A stretch of 64,000 nt of DNA, taken from Sambucus nigra (lineage: Eukaryota; Streptophyta; Magnoliopsida; Dipsacales; Adoxaceae). The position numbers and the translations under genes are program-made. The stretch spans positions 524,639,755 to 524,703,754 of the forward strand of contig OX422215.1 of NCBI GenBank assembly GCA_949130495.1, read 5' to 3'. The notes under the pieces are model-generated. The model ran no database searches. It was not told the DNA's origin and saw nothing but the letters and a program-made list of their open reading frames with translations. Below are positions 24,587 to 36,949 of the stretch, piece after piece. The first letter of the stretch is position 1; each line of letters begins with the position of its first letter.

Positions 24587-26929
24587 TATAATAACCCACG
24601 ATGACTTTTCCTAAATTAAAACCACTTCCTTTTATTCTTTCACCTATTAGGTTAGCACCTCAACTCTCTATACTAAAAAGAGAAACACCAAATATTCAAA
24701 GGTCATCTTGTAGCATCTACCACTACATAATTCCTTTTTTTCTTATATATCTTTCTCCCTTTACACATGCCCCAATTTGTAAAAGTTTGTTATAAAATGT
24801 TATTTATAGATTATATGGATTCCATCGTGGTTCATATGCTAAGAATTTATCTTATTCATTCTTATATATATATATTTTTGAAACCTCTTATGCAATGCAT
24901 ATAGAAGTATATATTAGTGGTTTATATATATAATGATGATGGTAATGAAATTGAACATCGTAGTTTGGATTTTATTGCATAGAAGTACAATTGATTCATA
25001 TCATTACAACATGTCTAATGGGGTGTAATTAGTGCCAATAGAATCCCACGTGAATTGGGTTAACTAGAATGGTTTTCTAAAGAACTTTCTCTCCCCAAAA
25101 GCAATGAACAGGTTCAAACCTTACGTAACCATCAAAGTGCATCAAAACCCAATATTAGAAGATTTTACTTATATATTCGACCTCCACCATTTAAAAGGAT
25201 ATATAAAAATGCTTTAACTAGCTTCCATACACCATTTCAGTCCACTTTTCACCTCAAACGTCATCCATATCCTAATTTCCATACAAACATCCTTGAACAA
25301 ATTCTTTTATATAAACATCACTATTTGAATCATCAAGAGCCACTAATTCACTTTTGGAAGCCATTCTCATGGAAATTGTTATTTAATCTCTATGAAGGTT
25401 TATAAATATTTTTAAACTTTATATCTCATCTTTTACTTTACTTTCTCTAATATTACATACATCTTTATCATTTTCTTTGCATTGCCAAGTACTATTTTGT
25501 CATATGTCTCTATTAGCAAGACTATTTTCATACATCAAAATACCAAAATTAGGGATTCTATTTCATTTGACCATATAATGGTGTTATACATTTTATTTCT
25601 TCACAAAAAGGTTTTAAAATCCACGTTTCATATAAAGGGTTCCATACATACTTTTCCCACAAAAAGGGTTTCAAATAAAATTTTCATCAAAAAAGGGTTT
25701 CATAACACATTTTTCATCAAAAATTAATTGAACATCCAATTTTCATAAACATATCTCAAACACCAATAAATTGCAAATATGATATAGATTCACGTTTTTA
25801 AAACCCACTTTAAACTATATAGTCTTTGATCTCTCTTCGCGAGGATATGTAGCCATTACAGATACTTCTAGTGATTCAATTATGATTTTGTATATATCTT
25901 ATTTTTTCATTTTTTTTATGTATAACTTTTCATCACACTCTTTCTTTTTTTTCACTTAGCGACATACTTGTACATAAACACTTCTGTATAGTGATTTCAT
26001 GACTAATACAAGACTTTTCACTTTTTTTCTACTCCTTTTTCTATTTTTGCTCTTATTTTTTCATGGTGATTTTGTTATATGCCTTTACTCTATGCAAACA
26101 TATGTATTAAACACACACACATATACATGCATGTATACACCTTTGCTCACCTTGCACACACTTTCATTTATTAACACATTTATGCACGCACACACTTTAA
26201 CTTAATAATAATATGCATACACATAAAACTATTGTTAATTCACAATGTTCACATCGTTAATTAAGTCAACCCTTAATTGTAGCTTATGTATCCAGTTAGT
26301 AGGATGATGGCATAGAGTGAAACTGGGATGATTCGAGGTGTTTTGGATGTGAGGAAGGATGTGAAAAGGTTTTCTGATTTGCATAATAATTACTAACATA
26401 TACATGTGGGTAATTGTACATTAATTATAATTAATTTAGTAACTATGATATTTATTTTCATTGCATTATTGCCTGGGGCTGTATTTATATATTTGGCATC
26501 ATATATTAATTATGATTTAGTGGAATTGACCCATATTTCGTTGTTTACATTATTTAAGTCCACATGATCTTAGTACTCTTGGTATTCAACTGTTCGGCAA
26601 GGATTCAATCTTTAGTTAGTTTAGCTGGAGGAGTGGTGGTGTAATTAAATTCATGTATTCAAGTATTTATTTCATTATGTCATCATGGTTTCGGGTCCCT
26701 AGATTATGGGATTCCATAGTTGTACTCAATTCTAATTATTTCGACAACTTAGAGATTATGGATACTCTATTTTGCCTTTATTAGTATCCATGTGGTTTGT
26801 GATATTCATATACATTATTGGCACTCCTTACGTTACTCATTATGTTTAGAATTGTCACAATTGTCTAACACTCGTAAATTATGTATTTATGCTAGATCAC
26901 TCTAAATATTGAATTTATGGGTTATTATA
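24587..26929. repeat. Candidate solo LTR with inverted termini (2343 bp)
   Basis: The ends are perfect 11-nt inverted repeats, TATAATAACCC and GGGTTATTATA, the pattern expected of a TGTAAYAACCC...GGGTTATTACA LTR after one transition at each end. The flanks are GTTTT (24582-24586) and ATTTT (26930-26934), a 5-bp duplication with one transition. The interior is AT-rich with no gene, including CA-rich and T-rich tracts at 25.9-26.2 kb. Orientation cannot be decided. Confidence 0.45.
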
Positions 26930-27461
26930 ATTTTTCTTAACACCTTTAGGTCGATAATTATAAAATAATTATTGATGCACTGTAATATCCATGTGTATGC
27001 TTTGGCCAACTTGGCCTCATCCATTAATACCTAGTGGTGTAAACAAGTAGAGATGAGCCAAATAGTAGGATGATTAGGCTTGGATTAAAATCTTAACGAG
27101 ATGAAAGAACACGAGCCAAACTTGGGTAGCTTAATTTTTTATACTATTTTATTATGATAATTTGTAATTTAGCCGAATTTAATAAGAAGAATGTAACGAT
27201 CTTAAAATTTGTTCAAGCTTTCTCATTTATTACATAAGTCAATCTAACACCATCTTTTATCCAAATAAAAATTAGTTAAGCTCGAGTAACTTGGTTTGTT
27301 TTATAACCTTATCGATACTGACTTAAAAATAACTAATGAAATGAAGTAACTTAAGTTCGACTATCAAATAACATAAGACTGAAGCCACAATGATGGATAT
27401 TGATGTGAACAAACATAGTGAAATATGTTCATAAATGTCTTAAGTGTAAAAAAGTATCCTA

Positions 27462-27900
27462 TATCAAAAGGAAATTGGTGGGGGACTTGAATTTATGAGC
27501 TTCAAGAACAGCTGACCACTTCAGTAAATGGATAAATCTAGAACCTTTGACTCGCATCAAAGAATCTAATGCCTAACAATTCATGTGGATAATCATTATC
27601 ACGTGTTTTGGAATCTTAAGCAACCTAGTGTCAGATAACAAAGCTCGTTTCAAGGACTTTTGTGATGAATGTGAGATTTGTAACCATTACTCATATGTTG
27701 TGTTCTCCCAAAGCAACAAACATGCTAAAATCTCAAACAAAGCAAGTCTTATTATACTCATGAAGAGATTAGAGGGAGGAAAATAAATATAGGTCAATGA
27801 TCTAGCCCCAATGCCTTGTTATGACTAAAACTCCAAGACTATCAACTAGTGAAACCACTATATTTTAGCTTATAGAGTGCATGATCATCTTTGTAAAAAT
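27462..27900 (+). pseudogene. Tat integrase core remnant
   Basis: In shifting frames: HKCLKCKK (second half of the zinc-binding motif), ADHFSKWINLEPLTRIKES, then CFGILSNLVSDNKARFKDF (second catalytic Asp in SDN), then 'YVVFSQSNKHAKISNKASL' and 'KRLEGGK'. At the place of the catalytic Glu the sequence has Lys (KHAKISNK), a single G-to-A change. Stops near 27500 and 27570 break it. The 530 bp before it (26930-27461) hold nothing recognisable, and 27900-28470 likewise. Confidence 0.7.
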
Positions 27901-28476
27901 TATCCTTCCAACTCTACGTATTGAGATTTTTTAAGACAAACATGATGAATATTGAATTGCTACAGAATAGGACCGCATATACAATAAAAAGGGGGTCAAC
28001 ATTGATACATCTCATTGTTATCAACGGGTTAAAGGGATTCACAACAAATAGGTCAATCATAAAGAGTTTGACATTAGTGACGTTATGGAAAGCACGGAAC
28101 TAACTAATAAGGACCCTTAAACATTTATTTTTAGTGGCATGTGATTCTACCATTTATAATACATGGATAAAACCCTAGTCCCCGGGTCGTGGAATGACAT
28201 TAAATAGAGGAAGTTTTATTATTGGCTTCGTTGAGCTCTTTTCCTTTATTAACTAAAATGATTTATGAAGAAAATGTGTATGTTTCCTTTAGAATAAAAC
28301 AAAATCTTTACATTAATAGTTGTTGAATATATTTTTGTATTCCAATAGTTAAGTTCCTAAGATTGGTTCAAAAAATTGTTTAAACTTGTAGTGATCAAAC
28401 AAGTATTAGCGTGCCTAATCTAGGCATGATTGGGGTCTACCCAAATTAACTGGACTTTATCACAAGACAGAGTGAT

Positions 28477-28715
28477 TGAAGATGGTCAATATGGGCCTAA
28501 GATTGTCAAGTCGGTTCAAAATGCTCAAATTAATTTACAATGACCAAAATAATATGAGATAATCAAAATTTTCCTAAGATGATCAAATTGATTTAATATG
28601 GTTAAAGTATTCTAAGATGATTAAACTAATCTATGATGATCGATATTAGATCAAGATAGTCAAGTTGGCCAAAGATGGTTAATATTGGTAAATGACAATC
28701 AAGTCAATCAAAAGT
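28477..28715. repeat. Degenerate 19-20-bp tandem repeat array
   Basis: Units of the type GATGATCAAATTGATTTAA, GATGATTAAACTAATCTAT, GATAGTCAAGTTGGCCAAA and GATGGTTAATATTGGTAAAT follow each other for about 12 copies. The array lies about 600 bp 3' of the Tat integrase remnant and ends just before the solo LTR at 28738. Confidence 0.7.
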
Positions 28716-28737
28716 CACCAAAATTATTCTAAAGTAA

Positions 28738-31700
28738 TGTGACACCCCATAAGCAGATTGATCAATTTTACTATAAAAATAATGGGAGTAAAAAATAATT
28801 AGTAACATTTGAAGCATGAAATAGATAACAATAATTATAACAATGTTGAATAAAATGACAATGATAAATAAAACATAACTCTGTAACATATGATACACAA
28901 GAGAATAAAACTCCACCTCTGGATTATAAGAAATCGCAATGTCTCAAGATTTACTTTTGAATAATAATAATATTAATCTCAATTAAATATATCTTATACA
29001 ATTCTATGACTAGGGATAAAACTGAATAAATACAACTACCAGAATAACTTAAATATAAAAGAGTATAAGAAAGTACATGAGCTACACGCTCGACACCTAC
29101 ATATTAGGAAATGCTAAATAGAATCGATGTTGGAGAAACTAGGCCAATGAAAATCTGAGGTCTACATCAGTGACTACGACCTAAAACCTGTAAAAAAACA
29201 GTTCCATGGAAAAGATTAAACCTAACAAGTTTATAGTGTATAAGAATACAACTAAATTTGGGACACAATAATAAGAACATCTTCCTCTAATATTTAAGTT
29301 GATTTTAAGTTGTCCCAGCCCACACAATCAAAATAAACACGTGGTAATAAGCCAAGTAAAAAAAAGTAATTATTCTCCACTTTTAAGTCTCAAATTCGTA
29401 TTTTATTAAGTAACTCTTACAATAAGTATATTCTCTTATTTTAACAGTATTATCTTATTTTATGAGTTTCGTGTTACGTTTCTAGGTTTACATCTCTAGT
29501 GTATCAAGCTTTAATATCCCCGAATCATAGTTCCGTATATACATCTCTAGTATATTTTATTTCCATATTCCTGAGTCATAATCTCACATGTATATATCTC
29601 TATTATAAATCATCTCTGGGGATAACGAATATAAAATCACACTATCCAGATTACCTGTGAGTGGGAACAACTCACATCAAATCATATGGGGGCACCCTCG
29701 AACCGCAAATAAAATATTAAGTCCTATAATTACTTCCTTTAGGGATCACTTGTGAAACTACTAGTTATAGCTATAGTACATCCCAACCCTATACCCTCAA
29801 ATCATCAACAACAATAATAACAACAAGAAAATCACTAAACCATCACACCAAGCGTACTCCCCTATGACCAAAGTTGTATAAGAGGATCAAACCCCGTTGT
29901 CCCACTCAGGAAATGGGTACCTCATCACATAGGATCGGAGTAAATAGGACCTAGGTAGAGCCCATGTTCATATCTGGAAATACCATTCGCGGTAAACTTT
30001 ATAAACGCCCCACTAAATCCCTACTGCTAGGTCATCCCCGAGCAGATACACACCTGGTATGACTGGATATAAAGAAAATATATCAGCAACAAAACCCTTT
30101 TCAAGGGTTACACATATTCTCGTTTATTTCAATGCCATTACTTGCATTTAATATTAACCGTTCATATAAACTGTAGCCCTAACTCCAAAGGTTATTAAAC
30201 GAGGTAATATCCCGTAACCTATTATTTATAGACTTATTTTAAACATACAACAAACTTACTCGAGGGTTTATAAATACATTCACATTTATCTTAAAATTTA
30301 CCGAATCGTTTCTCCTTAACCGATGTTATAAAGTTAACCCAACCCTAAGGTTTCCAAGTTAGGTATCCACCTTCAAACCTATTGATTATATATTAATTGT
30401 AATTTATCCTAGAGTTCACGAGATCATGCTATTTTAAGTCCCTAAAAAACCCAACTAGACCAAAAAACTAAACTGAATATGTCCCCCTCAGGCCGAATCG
30501 ATCACTCCATGTAACCCAAGTTCATCCCAACTTCGTTCACGACAGCTCAAACCTAATTCAAATCAACCTAAAACCTTTTAAGCAGAACAATAACCCATCC
30601 TACAATCATAAAAACAACATATTAAGGTTCATAATTTTTTTTCATAAGATATAAAGTGATTATAATAAGATTAATTGTCCAAATTTAGAAATTGTAAAAC
30701 TAACCCTAACTTCAGGTTCTTCATAGGAATAGGTTCAATTGGCATGCAACTTCTAATCAATTTACACAGTAAACTTAGGGCTTTTACATATTACAACATA
30801 TATGATTCATATCTTATAATTTTAAAGTAAGATTACAAGAATTCATGGGTTAATTAGTTGATTCATTAACAAAGCTTCTATAGTTCTTCAATAGATAACT
30901 AAGGTTCATCATATGATTAATCTAAATTATAAAATTAGGTTTGATTGTTATTGCAAATCAAATTATAATATTATATTATAGATTCTAATATATTAATAGA
31001 CTTCCTAATTACAAACCTAATTACATTCCTATACAAAATAGACTTCCCTTGAGATGATTGTAAGAATCAATTCCCAATTCCCCCAAATGTCCACAGCTAA
31101 GCTCCCCTGTCACTAAATCTTTTAAGATAGGATTTTACCTCTTTCTCCTTATCAATTAGGGTTCTCCCAATATGTTGTACGTATTTAATGTTATGTTGAT
31201 TAGGTAAATAAAATCATCAAACCTAAAATTAGGCTCAAGACCCAAATTATCCTCAACTAAAAAGGCCCCAAACAAGTCCCAAGTGGCCTAAAACTTGGCC
31301 AAACCCATATACCAACTTAATGGACCAATATTCCACTATCACTAGCTCAAAATAGACTTTAAACATCCCAAAAATCAACCCGAAAGTTAACATATAGTAC
31401 AAGCCAATTATCTTGTTAAATTAACTACATTATTAAATTAATTAATTAATTAAAACACGTACCTTAAGTTTAATTCTTGGTTATTAATTAATTAAATTTG
31501 TGATTCGACAATATAAGAACCTACTTCATGATCAGTGGGACCCGATACTGATTGAATAATCCAAATAAGGAAACCCCATACACTTAGCCCCTGAACATTT
31601 CATAGTCGCCCATGATATTAAATCACTTAAATATTTAGCTTAGTAATTTATTATGAGTTCACTGATAACTATAATCAATAATAATCCAAACAAACCGTAG

Positions 31701-31888
31701 CTCAATTACATAAAACAATGTGTGTAACATTTTAAAGTCACATCTCAATCTACTAATGATATATTGAAAGTGCAATATCTCAAATCATAAAATGACATAT
31801 GACATGCCGTTTGAAATACCAACTCACCATTATCCAATAATCAATTTAACCATTTAAATTAAATGCCATAAAAATACAAGGTATTATA
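28738..31888 (-). repeat. Solo LTR, Tekay/Del type, minus orientation (3151 bp)
   Basis: On the plus strand it begins TGTGACACCCC and ends GGTATTATA. On the minus strand that is a TATAATACC... start and a GGGGTGTCACA end, as in the LTRs at 12200/19177 but diverged. AGTAA occurs on both sides (28733-28737 and 31889-31893), a perfect 5-bp target duplication. No PBS, PPT or pol lies next to it, so it is a solo LTR left by LTR-LTR recombination. The start has lost its TG through one transition. No reliable reading frame inside. Confidence 0.8.
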
Positions 31889-32318
31889 AGTAACTAAATC
31901 GACTTAATAATTCTCACTCAATGAAAATGATTTAAAATTGATTAAGTGCTAAAGGATTATTATGAATCACCACCTTCTTGTTACAATCTTTAAGCAACTT
32001 AGTCACTTTATTGGTACAAGTATTTATGGAGGTGTATAAGCATTTAAAAATATAACACGTAGCTCCATTGTAATTACCAATTTTGGATATTGCAACGAGC
32101 AATAATACTCATATCATGTAGAGTAAACTAAAATTAAGCTTGAGTAAATGCAAAATGAAATATCATCCACCTCAACTACGGAATAACTAACAAATATAAA
32201 AAACAATTCACCACATCATTTATATCTCACAACTAAATCGATAAAAATATTCTGTCAAAGAATGGAAATGAGAATATTAAGAAACTAAGAATGAAACATT
32301 AGATATAGAGTGAGTGAA

Positions 32319-32400
<82 letters not shown>
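32319..32400. repeat. Compound microsatellite (AT)14(GT)27
   Basis: An uninterrupted AT run (about 32319-32346) passes directly into an uninterrupted GT run (about 32347-32400). Confidence 0.95.
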
Positions 32401-32402
<2 letters not shown>

Positions 32403-33167
32403 GTCGTAGTAACCTATTTAGATTAATTCAACGCAATTAAGTCGAGCAGAAAATAAAATCACAATCACACAACACAATATATACATGGTTCATTAATGAG
32501 CCTATGTCCACGGGGTGCTTCTCTCCATATTTATTAATCAACTATTGATAACAAACATTACATGCCCCTTTTCCCAAAAGTGTGAGTCACATTTATAAAG
32601 AAAAAAAAAAGAGAATAAGTCTTGTGGGACTCTATGACCTTGGATTGATGTTGTGATTTGCTTGATCGAATCCAACCCCGAGAATTTTGCCGATCGACTT
32701 CATTTTATTCTTATCTCTGAGATATAATAGCTTATCTAGTTGTACGGACACGTGTTAGGTGTTTTTGGATAATTCCCCCACAAATGCTCCCAAAGTTTTG
32801 CAACCTGAATAGGGTGCAGAGGTTTGATCGCCTATTGATATTGATGTTGGTCGGTAATGAGATTTAATTACCCATAAAAGCACGGAGAATGTCAATAGTT
32901 GGTGTTTTTTAAGAAGAAACCCAATTGTTGTTCTGCTCATTAAGATGTGAGGTCATGCTCTTAACTTGCCCCGATATTTTAGGGGTACGCTTGTAGTTGC
33001 ATGTTGATGAGACTAAGAGGAAGTCATGTATGTGTAAACCATCATCTAAAGTCATGTTTCAAATCATGATTTTGTCTTGGAATTTGAATTATGTTGTTTG
33101 ACGATTTCCCTATCATCATTTTTATAGCGTATTCTTACTCCTCATTATTCAAACATTTCAGATCAGT
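32401..33167. other. No gene; possible copia LTR fragment
   Basis: The stretch ACATGGTTCATTAATGAGCC and 'TATGTCCACGGGG' at 32485-32517 resembles a block seen in some copia LTRs. No boundaries, PBS or PPT were found. The minus-strand frame at 32755-32940 has no recognised domain. Confidence 0.3.
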
Positions 33168-36100
33168 TTGCCTTCTTCATTTACTCTAAGTCTTTATCCT
33201 CACTTTACTCTTTATATTTCTATCATTTTTCTTTCTCGATTGACGAAAATGCTTTACCCCGTCATTGAGAACTCTATAGGAGAGTTTAATAATCGCTTCT
33301 CCATTCCAGAGATGGTCGTAATAGAGTTTAGGGAAAAATCCAAAGATTATTATAACATTGAGAGAGGACATTGGTTGTTCTCCTAGTTTATTGCTGAAAT
33401 ATGTTTGACTTTACCTCCGATTCAACTATTTTTGAAGTTTTGTGATTATATTTGCATAGTTCATACCTAATACACACCCAACACTTCGAGGATATTCAAC
33501 GGACTATATAGAATAAATAAGCCAAAGGTTCGAAATGACCGATTCCTTAGAACATAAAAGTGTGGTATCCTTGGTCTTGAAAGTATACTCATTTTAGACA
33601 ACAATCGATATAAGCATGGTGTTTTGATAACATATCCATTCCGCTAATACTATCGAACCCACGTATATTTAAAATTATTAAATTCACAAATAGTGTACTT
33701 ATATCTAGCTGAATTTTACAATTGTCATACTTTTTTATTAGGTGTGCTAACCTTACCAGTAGGTAATTCTTTTCAAAAGGAGTGCCCAATGATTTTGATA
33801 AAATTTGCAAAAATTTAGCTAGTTTAAGACCAATGAATGAGTGAGTTGATCCAGAATCAATTGAGTATGGAACCCAATTTGTGATTCCAATAATTATATA
33901 CTGTTACATATGGGTTCAAACAAACGAGGAATGCAAAGAGGGTATTAATTATGAACTTTCTTGATTCTAAAAAATATTGATGGAATCATGGCTTTGATGT
34001 GAATGGATGGGGGCACTTGCCGATTCCTATGGGTGGTGAACCCTATCAGGATTATAGATGTCCTTTTGGTGGAATAAAATAGGTTGATTGTTGATTCTTT
34101 ATGTTCATACTTGTTAGACCAAGCCTTACTTGATTTATTCTAATGTAGTTGCCTTTTGTTTTGTACAAAAGGATCCAAAAAATAAAGAACCCCGCAAGTA
34201 TTACGTCAATTTTGAGTAATTAAGAAAAAATTGGAAGTTTAAGAGGCATATATCTACTGGTGTTGAACACTCGAGGTCGGAATCTCTGTTGTTGAAGTAC
34301 ACTAACACCACCACTTCATTAGTTGCAGGCCTTTAAATAAAGTGACTAAGATCCTGGTTCCCTCTAGTATTGAGGTGTCTTCTAGTGATACCACTTCGGG
34401 ATCCTTTGAGTTCATAGATGTCGCCTTGATCCTTGTTATGATCCCTTCTACCTCAGAAAAAGAAAAATACCCAACTTGTTGGATGAGTCCGATGTCCCCA
34501 CTTCTCCAAAAGCTCAATCCTTCAAGAGGAGGGAGGTTAAGGAACCATTCGAACCTGTCAATTTAGGGGACTCCCCTAATAAATTGCAAGTTCAACTTGA
34601 AAGAAAGAGTAAGATTGGAAATATTCTTATTGCTATTGCTCTGCTCGCCAAGAAAGTGGATCCCCCTAATAAGGGGAAGGGCCTTAATATGATGTCAGTG
34701 GCTAAGAATCTTGATTTAGCCATTGCTTTGCTTAAGGGGCCTACTTACAGGATAATAAAGAGGTAGTTGACAGACTGTCCATTGACTAGTTTGTCTCTTA
34801 TGCTGACAAAACATTTTCTTTGGTAAGTCTCAATATTTTGCTCAAACCATTACTTAAAAATATTTTATTGTACAAACTATATTAATCAATATTTATCTTC
34901 TCGTTATTAGTGGACTTTGTTAATATTTTTGACAGAAGGTTCGATCAGGATAAAGCCAACGCTGAGCTAGGCAAAGCCTCAACTGAGTCTGATAATTCTT
35001 TAAAGCCTGTTAAGAATGCCTTGTAAGGGTGAGAAGAAGACTAGAGAATGGGAACTGGGCAAGTTGAAATCGAAATGAGCAGCTAGTGAAAGTTACAGAA
35101 AAGTACACTCAAACATTGTCTAAGGCCCTAGGGACCAAGGATAAGGTTTATGACCAAGGGTGGGGCGACACCTTCCAATAAGCCAAAAATAGTTGGACTA
35201 TGTCTGTAAGTCTAATTTCAAGAGAGGATATGATGGGGCATTGGTCAAGGTTGGAGTCCTTTTTAAGTTCAAACTCTTTTATGAGCATAACCCAGTATCA
35301 CCTCCAGAGCTTGATAAAGATGAGGGCAAAGCTATTGATGCTGGCCAGGAGAAGGAAAGCACCGATCAAGCGAAGGAGACCGCATATCAAATAAAGTATG
35401 TGGCCGATTAAGACCAGGTCACAACATAATTCCAAGCTAGTTAAATTAGCCTAGGACTTCTTGTACTTTATTTTTATTATTTTTTGTCATAATTTTCTTT
35501 GTAAGGGTTTGCCCAAATTCTGTAGTTTAATGACAAGATTCATTTTTTTGGCATTACTTGTGGCCTGCCTGATTATTTCATATTGCTTGTATATGCTTGC
35601 TCTTCTAGTTTTATAATGTCTTTTCGCTTTTGATCTTTGTAGCATAATATCAACTTGGCATTAACACCGATGGCTCAGACGAGCAATGACTTAGACCTTA
35701 TCCCTGGTCAGGATTCCTCTAGGTGAGAACGTAAGGCACTTTTATCTGTTTGGTATGCACTTCAAAAAATGACAAGTGTCTACAGTGAGAAGATCCATCC
35801 GGTGGCTTCCCTTTGGGCCGAGATCAAAGATATGAGAGACAACACTGGATTGATCCAAAATGAAAATAACTCTCTAAGGGAGAAGCTCAGTAAGGCTAAC
35901 TAAACTTTTAATCAGAATCAAGTTATCAAAGGGAATCTTCAACAAAAGGTGATGAGATTGAGGTACGAGTTCTATTATGGACCTTGACTGGTCTGGTCGA
36001 AGGTCTATGATAAAGGTTAGATGGATAATCTACCCTATTTGGATGAAGTCATGTAGGTCACATAGTAGCATTAGTAGTTAAACGCCTTAATCATCATGAA

Positions 36101-36290
36101 GTTTCCCTGTGATTCCCAGTTTCCCTCCTCTTGGAAGCGAGGAATAATGGATTTTTATGTATGCCATCCCAATCCAACTGATTTGGGACTATCTCCTAAA
36201 TTATGATAGCGACGATGAATTATGTTATGTTCTAGACGATGGTCATCGTGCGAAAATTACTGTCGAGTTGGAGCACTAAGATGACATATT
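33168..36290 (+). pseudogene. Extra ORF of a Tat element, antisense to its pol
   Basis: Several broken plus-strand frames. Near 33390-33500, translation across one stop gives LTLPPIQLFLKFCDYI and QYTPNTSRIFNGLYRINK. This resembles the 'LPL.PF...Q..PN.WR...GF' core of the plant 'putative gypsy type transposon' domain (PF04195). A Lys/Glu-rich segment follows (34476-34766), then a coiled-coil-like stretch at about 35770-35970 (SLREKLSKAN.TF and neighbours). The block lies just 3' of, and antisense to, the minus-strand Tat pol at 36950-41167, where Tat lineages are known to carry an antisense accessory ORF. Many stops; not expressed as a protein. Confidence 0.4.
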
Positions 36291-36949
36291 TGTTCACTCT
36301 TTTTACATTTCAATTTTTGTAATTCGCCGACGCGGCTACTTGTAAATAATTGAATATAAATTAAAGTATTTAATCAATTTCATGTCTTACATTTTACCAT
36401 TTTCTATGTCAAACATGTTTTTATTAGTTTCTTTACCTTTTAGGATAAGTGTCGTCACACCACCTTAGGCTTATGACCAATTATGGAGAAGTGCACTCGG
36501 TAGCAGGATGATCCCCCTCGTTTATGATTTTAGCTAACCAAAGTCGGAACGCTTAGTACCTAGGGATCCCCCATAGTTTTTTTCTTTCATATGAAATTCT
36601 TGATATTTTCATGTTTGTTAGTTATAAAAACATGTAACCTTAAGATATGATGAAGTGTAATTTTACTAAGGTATTTAAACTTTCGATCAGGGCTCGATCG
36701 GAAGAATTTGAAAAAACTTGTAATAATAGCTTTTCCATAGTGATTATTTGGAGTTAATGAAGTTGGCATGCCATTTGAAATAATAAGAAAACTAATTTCA
36801 TTGATTGAACTTTAAATCATCCAACATGTTAGAATAACATACACTTTAAACTTAACTAAAGCTGAAAAAAGTTTTGAAAATAAAATCTTCTAAGGTTGGT
36901 CACATTCTAGGAGCTAGGTATATCCCTGTCCCCCATTGTTTCCAGATGG

